A stretch of DNA of 54,588 bases from JAWKTM01 sp041399085 (lineage in GTDB: Bacteria > Planctomycetota > Planctomycetia > Pirellulales > Pirellulaceae). Shown one piece after another: positions 8,711-17,302 of this stretch. The stretch is from the NCBI GenBank assembly GCA_041399085.1, contig JAWKTM010000051.1, forward strand, positions 1 to 54,588, in the 5' to 3' direction. A program made the position numbers and the translations under genes. The notes under the pieces are model-generated. The model did not search any database and was not told the origin of the DNA. It was given only the letters and a program-made list of their open reading frames with translations. The first letter of the stretch is position 1; each line of letters begins with the position of its first letter.

Positions 8711-10012
8711 TCAGTTCAGAACTCGCATTCGGTTGGCGCCGCCGCGCACACTGCTGAGCTGGCTAATTTCGCGAACCGCCGCGGCCGCCGCGCCCTCGGT
8801 CGCCATGTGAGTCATGATGACCAGAGGCACAACGCTGCCATCGCTTGTCGGGTCGGGTTCGTGCTGAATCACCGAAGCGATTGAGATCTGATTTCGCCCC
8901 AGCACTCCCGTGATCTGAGCCAAGACGCCCGGATGGTCGTCGACGTTGAACCGCAAGTAATAACGTCCGGCCAAATCCGCATGGTCGCGCATGTGAACGC
9001 GCGGTGGCTGCTGAGACCATAGCTCCAGCGTGCGGAACGTGATTTGAGTTCGGCCAACCGCCGTATCAATCATGTCAGCCACCACGGCCGAAGCGGTCGG
9101 CATCTGGCCCGCCCCCAGCCCGTGGAAGAAGATCCGTCCAACCGCATCGCCCACGACACTGACCGCGTTATATGCGCCGCGCACTTCCGCCAGCGGTTGC
9201 CCGATTTTGACGAGCGTCGGCGACACATGAACTTCCAATCCGGAATCCGTGAGTTGGGCGATCGCCAGCAGCTTGATGCGATACCCCAGCACCCGCGCGT
9301 ATCGCAAGTCGGCTGGATCCAGCGAATCGATTCCCACACGCGGAATGTCTCGCCAATGGACTCGGGCTCCAAACGCCAGATGCGAAAGTATCGCCAACTT
9401 CTGAGCCGCGTCGCTGCCGTCGACATCCATCGTCGGGTCCGCTTCGGCGTATCCAAGTCGTTGAGCTTCCCGCACCGCCGTGTCGAAGTTGGTTCCCTGC
9501 TCTTCCATCTGGGTGACGATGAAGTTGCTGGTGCCATTAAGAATGCCCCGCAGCGATTCCACCTGATTCGCCGAAAAGCATTGGCTGATGTTTGTAATGA
9601 TCGGAATGCCGCCCGCGACCGATGCCTCGAACGCGATCGACCGGCCTAGCTCGCGAGCCACGTCGAACAACTCCGGGCCGTGCTCAGCCAGCAACGCTTT
9701 ATTCGCGGTGACCACATCCTTGCCGCTCTTGAGCAACTCGATCATGATCGTCCGCGCGGGCTCCAACCCGCCGATCAACTGAGCCACGACCTTGATCTCG
9801 GGGTTGCCCGTTACACGCTTCAGATCGCTCGACAGAATGCCGGCCGGCAAATCCACGTCCCGTACCTTGGATGGGTCGCGGACCACGACCTCCTCCAGCC
9901 AGAGGGTTCGGCCAGCGTGCCGCGCGGTGCGGTCGCCGTGGTCTAACAACAGTCGTGCCACGCCGCTCCCGACGGTCCCCATGCCGACGATCGCAACCTT
10001 GGTTTTTTCCAT
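8711..10012 (-). CDS. hom: Homoserine dehydrogenase
   Basis: NAD(P)-dependent reduction of aspartate semialdehyde to homoserine, the branch to Thr and Met. The start is placed at the ATG giving MEKTKVAIVGMGTVGSG, because the 11 codons upstream precede the Rossmann fold without family resemblance. The chain is about 433 residues, a usual length. It shows the Rossmann motif VGMGTVGSG, VVTANKALLAEHGPELF, GILNGTSNFI, and a C-terminal ACT domain starting near YYLRFNVDDHPGVLAQITG, the usual allosteric sensor. It is cotranscribed with the genes on either side (44-78 bp from xseA, 37 bp to the mutase-like gene). Confidence 0.95.
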   Translation of the reverse strand: MEKTKVAIVGMGTVGSGVARLLLDHGDRTARHAGRTLWLEEVVVRDPSKVRDVDLPAGILSSDLKRVTGNPEIKVVAQLIGGLEPARTIMIELLKSGKDVVTANKALLAEHGPELFDVARELGRSIAFEASVAGGIPIITNISQCFSANQVESLRGILNGTSNFIVTQMEEQGTNFDTAVREAQRLGYAEADPTMDVDGSDAAQKLAILSHLAFGARVHWRDIPRVGIDSLDPADLRYARVLGYRIKLLAIAQLTDSGLEVHVSPTLVKIGQPLAEVRGAYNAVSVVGDAVGRIFFHGLGAGQMPTASAVVADMIDTAVGRTQITFRTLELWSQQPPRVHMRDHADLAGRYYLRFNVDDHPGVLAQITGVLGRNQISIASVIQHEPDPTSDGSVVPLVIMTHMATEGAAAAAVREISQLSSVRGGANRMRVLN

Positions 10013-10089
10013 GGATTCAGCCCCAAAAACGTGATAAGGCACCATCGTAGAGCAAAGCCCGAACAGTGAATACTCCGCACCCAGGCCGT

Positions 10090-11328
10090 CTATTGGACCT
10101 CGCCGGGCGATGCGACCGCGGCGCCGCCCGGTTCGGCCGATTCCACGCGGCTGCGAATCGAACCGGCGGCCAATCGTGTGAGGATTTCATCGCCGACGCC
10201 AACATCCGACGCGTCGCGAACAACTTGTCCATCGGCGGCTCGCTGCGTCACGCTGTATCCTCGCCCCAAAACACGCAGCGGACTCAGTCCATCCAGACGC
10301 GCGGCCAACGCCCCCAACCGATCATCCAGTCGCTCCAACCGCCGCCCGAAGGCCCGCTCCGTTCGCTGCTCGAGTTCATCCAACCGCCGCGCGCGGTCGT
10401 GGATGAGATCGAAAGGTCGGACGAACGGTCGCCGCCGGGCAAGGGCGTCCAGCCGCTGGCGAGCCGTGACGGCGCGGCCTCGCAGCGAAACGACCATCCG
10501 CTTGCCCAGCGAATCCAGCATGGCAAGCACTTCCTCGCGCGAAGGAACCAGCCGTTCGGCGGCTTCGCTAGGCGTTAACGCCCGCACGTCCGCCGCCAAA
10601 TCGCATAAGGTCACGTCGATCTCATGTCCCACGGCGGAAATGGTCGGAATGGGCGAAGTGCTCACCGCGCGGACCACTTCCTCCTCATTAAAGCACCATA
10701 GATCTTCCAGGCTTCCTCCGCCGCGAGTTATCACGATCGCATCGGGCCTCGGCTCCATGCGATGCGCGACACGAATGGCTCGCGCGATCTCCGCCGCCGC
10801 CCCCGCGCCTTGCACGCGCGTGGGCACGATCAGCACTTCAATCCCTTGCCATCGCCGGCGTAACACTTCCAGAAAGTCGCGCACGGCCGCGCCGGTGGGG
10901 CTGGTGACGACGGTGACTCGACGTGGTATACGAGGCAGCGGCCGTTTCCTCTCGGCATCGAACAAACCTTCGGCCGCGAGCTTGGCATGCAGTTGCCGAA
11001 ACGCCAGTTGTAAAGCTCCCACACCCTGCGGTTCGATCTCACGGATCACCAGTTGATAGGTTCCGCGCGGCGGATACACATCCAACGACCCGGCACATAT
11101 CACATGTTGCCCGTCTTCTAATTGGAACGGCAGGCGGGCGGCCGTGTTGCGCCAAATCACACCTTTTATCTGCGAGCTTTCGTCCTTGAGTGTGAGATAG
11201 ATGTGTCCGCTGCGAGGCTTGGCCACATCGGATAACTCGGCGCTCACCCATACCAACGGAAACGTCTCGGCTAACACTTCTTTAATGAGTGTGTTTAACT
11301 GAGTGACGGAAAGGACCGGGGGTGACAT
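10090..11328 (-). CDS. xseA: Exodeoxyribonuclease VII large subunit
   Basis: A 412-residue XseA, the catalytic subunit that degrades single-stranded DNA together with XseB. The N-terminal OB-fold has FPLVWVSAELSDV and SGHIYLTLKDESSQIKGVIW. The nuclease core shows VVTSPTGAAVRDFLEVL, IVITRGGGSLEDLWCFNEE and ISAVGHEIDVTLCDLAADV. A coiled Arg-rich region follows, then the typical SPLRVLGRGYSVT end. It starts 8 bp after the acyltransferase gene. No xseB is seen in the 44-78 bp before hom, so the small subunit must be elsewhere. Confidence 0.95.
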   Translation of the reverse strand: MSPPVLSVTQLNTLIKEVLAETFPLVWVSAELSDVAKPRSGHIYLTLKDESSQIKGVIWRNTAARLPFQLEDGQHVICAGSLDVYPPRGTYQLVIREIEPQGVGALQLAFRQLHAKLAAEGLFDAERKRPLPRIPRRVTVVTSPTGAAVRDFLEVLRRRWQGIEVLIVPTRVQGAGAAAEIARAIRVAHRMEPRPDAIVITRGGGSLEDLWCFNEEEVVRAVSTSPIPTISAVGHEIDVTLCDLAADVRALTPSEAAERLVPSREEVLAMLDSLGKRMVVSLRGRAVTARQRLDALARRRPFVRPFDLIHDRARRLDELEQRTERAFGRRLERLDDRLGALAARLDGLSPLRVLGRGYSVTQRAADGQVVRDASDVGVGDEILTRLAAGSIRSRVESAEPGGAAVASPGEVQ

Positions 11329-11336
11329 GGTGGATA

Positions 11337-12140
11337 TCAGCCGATACGGCGAAAGGGAAGTATATCGGGATCGGCGGCGAGTTCAGGGGCTTCGCGCGAA
11401 GCGTCCAAAGCCGCGGCGCGTCGGGCGGCAGGTTGGCGTCGCAAAGAAACTTCTCCTTCACGCCGCGCGCCGCTCTCCGCCCATTGCTCGGCTTCATCGG
11501 TAAGGAAATTCAACAGTCGCTCGACTTGTTGGCGGTAGTGTTCGATGCCGTCCCGATCCAAGTCTGGTGGGATGTGCATGGCGGGGCTGGCGATTCCCCT
11601 GGCTCTTGAGAAAGGGCGGGGAACGGCAAACTGGTCCCAAGCCCTTCGGTAACGCCACGGTCGGTCGTACCCCAAACCTATTGCGACCAACGGCATCTGC
11701 AGTTTGGACGAAAGATAAACACAACCCTGAGCCAACTTGCGGCGCGGTCCGCGAGGACCGTCTGGCGTGATCGCCAAATTTCGGTCGCCCAGGCTCTGCA
11801 GCATTTGCCGCAGCGCCGTCACTCCGCCGCGCGTGGTCGAGCCTCGCACGGTGCCGAATCCCATATGTCGAGCGGCTTGCGATAAGAACTCGGCGTCCGC
11901 ATGTTGGCTTACCAACATCGACAGCCGACAATGACTTCGTAAATAGAATAAGAACGGAATATACTCATGCCAGAACAAATAAATCATCGGTCCTTGACAT
12001 TGGGGCGACGCCGGATCGACGTCGGGATCATATAAGAATCCCTTGTATTGCAGGGTGCTCATCCAGTTCGCTGTCAGCGAAGCGATGCCGAGACCCGCAG
12101 TTTTCAGCAGTAGAGGACTCTTGATCTTCATGCCGGGCAT
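11337..12140 (-). CDS. DUF374 lysophospholipid/lipid A-type acyltransferase family protein
   Basis: A 267-residue protein with a hydrophobic N-terminus and DUF374 (LPLAT-like) features: YLFWHEYIPFL (the H-x4 type acyltransferase start), MLVSQHADAEFLSQAARHMG, VRGSTTRGGVTALRQML and AITPDGPRGPRR. In the family these transfer acyl chains in membrane-lipid or lipid A-like assembly at the inner membrane. The C-terminal 50 residues are Arg/Ala-rich and probably not conserved. A second ATG three codons in is also possible. It lies 23 bp after dapF and 8 bp before xseA. Confidence 0.85.
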   Translation of the reverse strand: MPGMKIKSPLLLKTAGLGIASLTANWMSTLQYKGFLYDPDVDPASPQCQGPMIYLFWHEYIPFLFYLRSHCRLSMLVSQHADAEFLSQAARHMGFGTVRGSTTRGGVTALRQMLQSLGDRNLAITPDGPRGPRRKLAQGCVYLSSKLQMPLVAIGLGYDRPWRYRRAWDQFAVPRPFSRARGIASPAMHIPPDLDRDGIEHYRQQVERLLNFLTDEAEQWAESGARREGEVSLRRQPAARRAAALDASREAPELAADPDILPFRRIG

Positions 12141-12163
12141 CCTTGCGAAGTATCGATCGCCTG

Positions 12164-13000
12164 TTATATGGGCCAGTCGCCGGAAAACACTTCTTCGGCC
12201 GGGCCAGTCATATAAACGTGATTGTCCGCTTCACACCATTCCAGTTCCAAATCGCCGCCGAGAAGATGATTCAGAATCTTGCGGTCAGTGCGGCCGGTGA
12301 GGACTCCCGCCACGCAGACGGCGCTAGCGCCGGTGCCGCAAGCCCATGTTTCGCCGGAACCTCGTTCCCATGTTCGCTGACGAACCTCCGTTCGCGAAAG
12401 CACTTCGATAAACTCGACATTCACCCGCGCGGGAAACGCCGCGTCATGCTCGATCTTCGGTCCTAGTCCCAGGACGAGTTCGTCGGAAGCTTCCGGTACA
12501 AAGATCACACAGTGAGGATTGCCCATCGAAACACAGGTGACCTCCACGGTTCGTCCGTTCACCGTCAGCGGTTGATGTACTACCGGGTCGCCAGAGAGCC
12601 GAGTCGGTATTTGCTCGGCGGCCAGAATCGGCTCGCCCATATCGACGCGAATTCGTCGAGCCAGTCCGTCGCTGACCTCCACATGCAACGACAACACGCC
12701 TCGGCCTGTCTCAATCTTCAACTCGTCCTTGCGGGCGATGCCGTGGTCGTAAACGTACTTCGCCACGCAGCGGATGCCGTTGCCGCACATTTCGGCTTCG
12801 CTTCCATCGGCATTAAACATTTGCATCCGGGCGTCGGCCACGTCGGACGGGCGAATCAGAATCAGCCCGTCAGCTCCCACGCCAAATCGCCGATGGGAAA
12901 TGGCGGGCGCGATCGCCGCGGGATCCGCGGGCGCGGCGTGAGCAAAGCAATCGACATACACATAGTCGTTGCCCGCTCCGTGCATTTTGGTGAATCGCAT
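12164..13000 (-). CDS. dapF: Diaminopimelate epimerase
   Basis: Converts LL- to meso-diaminopimelate for lysine and peptidoglycan. It is 278 residues, the usual length. The N-terminus FTKMHGAGNDYVYVD and both active-site cysteine motifs are present: AEMCGNGIRCVAKY (first Cys) and TWACGTGASAVC (second Cys), along with SMGNPHCVIFV. It is the first gene of the minus-strand run that ends with aspartokinase, so both ends of the DAP route are in one transcription unit. Meso-DAP also implies a peptidoglycan wall. Confidence 0.96.
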   Translation of the reverse strand: MRFTKMHGAGNDYVYVDCFAHAAPADPAAIAPAISHRRFGVGADGLILIRPSDVADARMQMFNADGSEAEMCGNGIRCVAKYVYDHGIARKDELKIETGRGVLSLHVEVSDGLARRIRVDMGEPILAAEQIPTRLSGDPVVHQPLTVNGRTVEVTCVSMGNPHCVIFVPEASDELVLGLGPKIEHDAAFPARVNVEFIEVLSRTEVRQRTWERGSGETWACGTGASAVCVAGVLTGRTDRKILNHLLGGDLELEWCEADNHVYMTGPAEEVFSGDWPI

Positions 13001-13218
13001 GGTTGTCTTCTCGTGAGGATCGGTTATCCGGCGCGGTCTTGCCGCTCGAATTCGTCATCAAACGAACGGGCGGTGGGTCGAAAGTTCCGCCAGTATAGAG
13101 GCCGCGACGTTGGTCGCGCAGGGCTCGATGGCGGCTAGGTCGCACGGTCGAACGGAACGGGATCGCGGCTTCGGTCGCTTTCAGCTCGGCTCATTCCGGC
13201 CAGTCGAGGTTTCGAGGC
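13001..13218. other. Divergent or upstream intergenic region of dapF
   Basis: About 220 bp with no supported gene. It must contain the promoter of the dapF run on the minus strand and the 3' flank of the small protein ending at 13219. No convincing promoter boxes were picked out by eye. Confidence 0.4.
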
Positions 13219-13540
13219 TCACAATTCTAGATCGATCCATTGGCCGGGATCGAATGGTTCCAACGTTATGACCGGGCTGGTGTCACGTTGGATATCGCCG
13301 AGCTGCGCGACGGAGGTCTCTGGCTGTTGCCACGCATCGCGACCGCCGCCGCGATCCCCAACTTCGGTTTCCGCGCGAGGCTCGGCGACTCCCGCCGCAA
13401 GTCGCTGTTCTTGCCCGCTAATGCGCGCGTTTCTCGCCTCCTCGATCGCGGCTCGCTCGGCGGCCGCTCGGCATCGTCGTAGCCTCGCGAGGTTGCTGCA
13501 CGGTAACGCTGGCGGCGATGGCTAACGGCTCGATGTTCAT
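13219..13540 (-). CDS. Small planctomycete-type protein, frameshifted
   Basis: Two minus-strand frames join into a protein of about 106 residues. It starts MNIEPLAIAASVTVQQPRE (ATG at 13540, with GGGAAG about 12 nt upstream). After a break near 13455-13475 it continues as AERAAIEEARNARISGQEQ and ends DPGQWIDLEL before a TGA at 13219-13221. The MNIEPL-type start, the Gln/Arg/Ala-rich middle, an RDAWQQP segment (compare RDADGRRPW) and a DL-type tail resemble a family of small hydrophilic proteins I recall from many planctomycete genomes. The function is unknown. The break may be sequencing error. The call rests on pattern resemblance only. Confidence 0.4.
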
Positions 13541-13862
13541 CCAGTGCGACTTCCCAAGGAAAAACCGACAACGAGGTGGTTGGCCTTACCTCTATTTCAT
13601 CGGTTCTGCGATGGTTGAAGCTTGCTGGCAATCAGCGGAGTTGTCGCCTTTGGCCGCGCTGCCCTTAACATAACCGGTCCAATCGCCTTGTCCGGTTTTG
13701 CGGGTTGCAAGACGCTGGCAATCAGCGTCCACAAACGTTCACGCGGTCGGAAAAGTTGCCGACGAATAAAAATGTGAAGGTAAGACGGAGCGTTCGATGT
13801 ACAATTTCAGGCGGCGTGGCAACGCTGTCTAAGCTATGTCGCATGCAATAGGGGGACGCACG
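13541..13862. other. Divergent intergenic region with repeated small hairpin
   Basis: No gene is supported. Two copies of the 14-mer GCTGGCAATCAGCG occur exactly 90 bp apart (13624-13637 and 13714-13727). The AT-rich stretch around 13768-13780 is a plausible promoter area for the plus-strand gene starting near 13863. Confidence 0.5.
13711..13729. repeat. 7-bp-stem hairpin, second copy of a 14-mer repeat
   Basis: GACGCTG and CAGCGTC form a perfect 7-bp stem around GCAAT. The copy at 13624-13637 keeps only the inner 4-bp stem. There is no T tract, so it is not a typical terminator. A regulatory or dispersed-repeat role is possible. Confidence 0.45.
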
Positions 13863-14719
13863 ATGTCCACTAAACGTGACCTTGACGACGGTACCCGAAC
13901 GGGCGTGGAGGCATCCGATATTCGACTGTCAATGAGCAATGGCGGTCGCGATCAACGGATATTCAGGGTCGGTTGCCAGACGCGTCGCCGCTTCGTCGTC
14001 AAAATCTGCTGGTCGAAAAGCGACTATTGGGATTCCTGTCGCACACCTATGGCCCCGGCAACTGGCGGCGTGATGTTCACTCGGATCGTGATGTCTCGTC
14101 GGAACTGTATTTCTTCGAGACCGACGATGAGCTGGCAATCGGCGGAAAGCCGCCAAAGTCGTCGGGCCTAATCCGGTCGATCTTGAAAAAGCTGAGCGTT
14201 GCCGTTGCGGGATTCGTACCGGTCGGATCGCGAGTCGACGGACTTCGAGCCGAGGATTGGGTGACTATCGCGGCGGAAAGCAGCAACATTTCGCCCAAGG
14301 CGGCCCAACTCGTTCTGTGGCGACAAGATATTCCGAGTCGTGTAACGCACGTTGGCGGCGATCTACTTGTCCAAGTTCGCTCGTCGGATCGCGGCCTCGC
14401 AATTCAATTGCTCGCAACCGCACGAAATGAAATCCGAGCCCGCCGACCGTTGCGACGGCGCAATCCGCCGCTTTGGGTTGCTCATCTACTCCACGACAAG
14501 ATTATTCTGCCCGTCGCGCTCAGTTTCGCCGGCCTGCCTGTTGTGTATGCGGCGCTCGTAATCCATAGCGACGAATCGCCACGTCAGCTCGATTTAACGG
14601 TGGCCATTGCGACGGTGATCTACATCGTTTGGGGAGGCATTCTGTTGGTGCACAGAAGACGTCGTTTTGTAACACGCACAGCTCAAGTTGATCGCCCCAA
14701 CGAGACGCTTCGGTCGTAG
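13863..14719 (+). CDS. Unknown protein with two C-terminal membrane segments (frameshift near N-terminus)
   Basis: I do not recognise this family. A start ATG at 13863 gives MSTKRDLDDGTRTGVEAS. The frame that continues to the stop at 14719 is one shift over and reads VNEQWRSRSTDIQGRLPD, then LLVEKRLLGFLSHTYGPGN. A one-base indel near 13905-13920 would join them into about 280 residues. The middle is a soluble mixed alpha/beta region (ELYFFETDDELAIGG, VGGDLLVQVRSS). Near the end two hydrophobic segments, about LPVALSFAGLPVVYAALVI and LTVAIATVIYIVWGGILLV, flank a short loop, followed by an Arg-rich tail. It ends 1 bp from the convergent tgt stop. Confidence 0.55.
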
Positions 14720-14720
14720 G

Positions 14721-15853
14721 CTAGAGATTCGTTTCGCCCCATCCCCGCATTTTGGTTTCGTAATACTCAATAAAACGATCAGCCGCGATCGCCTCGCGGG
14801 CGCCAGCGACGAGGCGTTGATAGTAGGTGACGTTATGGTGGGTAAGCAGAATGGGGCCGAGCATCTCGTCGGCTTGGAAGAGATGTCGGATATAACCGCG
14901 GCTGTGACGGCAGGCTAAACAGGGGCAGTCGGGTTCTAGCGGTTGTGTATCGAGTTGATGTTTGAGGTTCCGCATCCGCAGCGGGCCAGCGTCCGTGAAA
15001 GCCAGTGCATTGCGGCCGTTGCGTGTGGGCATCACACAATCGAACAGGTCGACTCCGCGGCGAATCGACTCGAGTAGATCTTGAGGCCGGCCGACTCCCA
15101 TAAGATACCGTGGCCGATCCTGGGGCAGGGCAGGAGTTGTGGCTTCGACGATTCGATACATTTCGGACGGCGTTTCGCCGACACTAAGACCGCCAATCGC
15201 ATAGCCCGGAAAATCCAAGGCGACCAGTTGCTCGGCGCACCAAGTTCTTAGACCTGCGTCCAGTCCGCCTTGGACGATCGCGAATTGAGCTTGATCGGCG
15301 CGCGTCGCGGCGGCTCGGCAGCGATCGGCCCAGCGGATGGTTCGTTCGCAAGCGTCGCGAATCGCGGCTGATTCTGCCGGCAGCGGCAACACAGCGGTCG
15401 AGCACCATTGCCACGTCGCTGCCCAACGCTTGAATCTCGATCGAACGTCTGGGTGACAGGTCTACTTCAGCGAGAGCCATCAATGTGAGAACGAAACGTG
15501 GTCGAGGCCGTTCGGTCACCTTCGTCATGTTCGCCAGGCTGAAATTGAAAGCTGCCGCTGTCGGTCAGAATGGGGTCCGTCCCAACCCATGAAAGTGTGC
15601 AGTCCGCCCAGGTCGCGGACCACCTGTTCGCCCGGCCGCAATGCCAAATGGCAGGTATTGCTCAATACCATCGGCGCGCCGGCCGGAGTGACTTCGTTGA
15701 TCGATCGTCAGCTCCTTTGACCGTGCCTAGCGTGCCGACGGGCATGAACGCCGGGGTTTCAACCGGGCCATGCGGCGTATCGAAAGTCGCCTGACGCGCC
15801 CAGCACGACGCGTCGGTGTGATGCAACCGGAATGAAAACGTGGACGAAGCCAC
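14721..15853 (-). CDS. tgt: Queuine/preQ1 tRNA-guanine transglycosylase, several frameshifts
   Basis: Exchanges G34 for the queuosine precursor in tRNAs with GUN anticodons. The N-terminus FSFRLHHTDASCWARQATF then TPHGPVETPAFMPVGT is in one frame (from 15853). The LRPGEQVVRDLGGLHTFMGW and SGSFQF region follows in others, then LSPRRSIEIQALGSDVAMV near 15450. The last 223 residues are open: QFAIVQGGLDAGLR, FPGYAIGGLSVGE, RYLMGVGRPQDLLE, FDCVMPTRNGRNA, and the zinc site CPCLACRHSRGYIRHL. The total span (about 377 codons) is normal for Tgt. I count at least four frame changes between 15350 and 15720. The intact motif order argues for sequencing indels rather than a dead gene. Confidence 0.85.
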
Positions 15854-15861
15854 ATGCGGCT

Positions 15862-17190
15862 TTAGTCACCGCGAAGCTTCAAATTCATCGTGGTCAGCTT
15901 CTTCGCGAACTTCTTCGTTCAGGCTGGTGACGCCGGAAGTTCCTTGCATTCAGCAAGTCGCCGCCCGTCTTGGGCGCCAGTTCGCCGGATGGTGTTCAGC
16001 CCCAGCCGGACTAGCGCACTTGCGAGCTGCACCGACAGATTTAGGTCGGCGATTGGGCGATCCAGCATCGCTTGCTCGTCCGGCGATAGGCTGGAAGCAG
16101 TCAATTGACGGTTCGGTCGTGACCGTGAGCGAACTGGCCGAGCTGCGCCTTTGGAATGCAGCATATCGCGGATTTCGATCAGCGATGTCTCGCCGAAATT
16201 CCTGCTTGGCCAGCAAGTCTTTGTTCACTGGGTGCGAGCCTGATCGCCCAGCGTGCGAATGCCCATCTTGCGGCAATTTCGGCTGCACCGACAGCCTGGA
16301 AATCGGTCACTGGGATGTTTAGAACCCGAGCCAAACGATCCTGCTGCGCTTCTTCAGCGAAGAACATATCGCTCGAAGGCTGGCATCGCGGTAGTACAGC
16401 CGGGCTCGGATGAGGCTGGATGGGCTTCCAAGATTCGCTGATGTAACAGGACTGGGCCTTGTCGTATTCTTCGCGATCTTTCGTACAGCACACCCAAATT
16501 CAGCAGCAAACCCACGTGCGACGGAAACATGCCGGCTGCTCGTTGGTACAAACGCAAAGCAACTTCGTCGTTTCCACGTCGGTCATTTTCCAGGGCCAAG
16601 CCGAACAGAGCTCCGGCATGGGCATCGTCCGCGTCGACGGCTCGTTCGTAGAGGGCAACGACTTCGTTCGGATTGTCACCCACGGCGGCAACTGCGGCAA
16701 CGCGTTGCATAGGTATTCAGCCGTTTGATACTAACGCTGAACATATTGTCCAAAAATGGCCACCGCCCCGGCGGTGTCTTTGCTGTACCGCTTGGCTTCG
16801 ACAATCGCTAAGTCACAAATTCCTTTGTCGTAGCCGGCCTTCTTCGCCGATTCGTAAGCTAGCGATTGCACGGTCATAACTTTCGCGAGCGAATGCGCCT
16901 TTGCCGAGGTAGAAATGGGGACAACGCGCCACCATCGGCATTCGACAGCGTTTCAATCGCTCGCTCGTAACGACCGAGCAAGTAATAGCAGACGCCCAGC
17001 CGCACCGAAGTGGCTGGCGATCGCTCCTCGATTTGCTCCAGATCCGAGACGGCGTCTCGCAACCGGGCCGGCCTGAGAGTTGTTGCCGATTAGCTTCGAG
17101 ATTTCTTTAATGTCGCTCGGCACAAAGCTGCCGTTAGACAGCACAACATCTTTCAGATTGACCTGAGCAACGACATCGCCTTTGCGACAT
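15862..17190 (-). CDS. TPR protein with two RNA polymerase alpha-CTD-like domains, many frameshifts
   Basis: Pieces in three frames assemble into one protein of about 440 residues. The N-terminus is VNLKDVVLSNGSFVPSDI. TPR-like helices follow: LEQIEERSPATSVRLGVCYY, LLGRYERAIETLSNADGGAL, NPNEVVALYERAVDADDAHA, GALFGLALENDRRGND and LYQRAAGMFPSHVGLLLNLG. Next come VLNIPVTDF and a first helix-hairpin-helix unit (KMGIRTLGDQART, EFGETSLIEIRDMLHSKG in adjacent frames). SLSPDEQAMLDRPIADLNLSV leads into a second unit (LVRLGLNTI, RLAECKEL, GVTSLNE), ending KLRGD and TAA at 15862. The HhH units match the C-terminal domain of RpoA. I recall this architecture as conserved in planctomycetes. The start is uncertain. 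A transcription role is inferred from the domain only. Confidence 0.75.
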
Positions 17191-17226
17191 GAACATGGCT
17201 CCGTGAACGGGCGGCAGAAATAGAAG

Positions 17227-17302
17227 AGCCAGCGGTGGGAGTCGAACCCACAACCCCGCATTACGAATGCGGTGCTCTGCCGATTGAAGTTACGCGCGAA
17301 AG
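17227..17302 (-). tRNA. tRNA-Thr (anticodon CGT), 5' half apparently damaged
   Basis: The reverse complement shows a clear anticodon arm CCGCA-TTCGTAA-TGCGG (anticodon CGT, threonine) and a perfect T arm GTGGG-TTCGACT-CCCAC followed by the 3' acceptor strand CGCTGGC. The 5' side should read GCCAGCG but instead has TCGCGCG, and the D arm carries an extra base (AACTTCAATCGG). Since the 3' half is perfect, the 5' damage fits the indel-rich sequence quality around it. No encoded CCA is evident. Confidence 0.75.

Noticed and set aside
10178..11056. 292-codon plus-strand frame
   Set aside because: Antisense shadow of xseA, Ser/Arg-rich without any motif.
13266..13631. 121-codon minus-strand frame
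   Set aside because: Arg-rich and in a different frame from the better small-protein reading (MNIEPL to DPGQWIDLEL).
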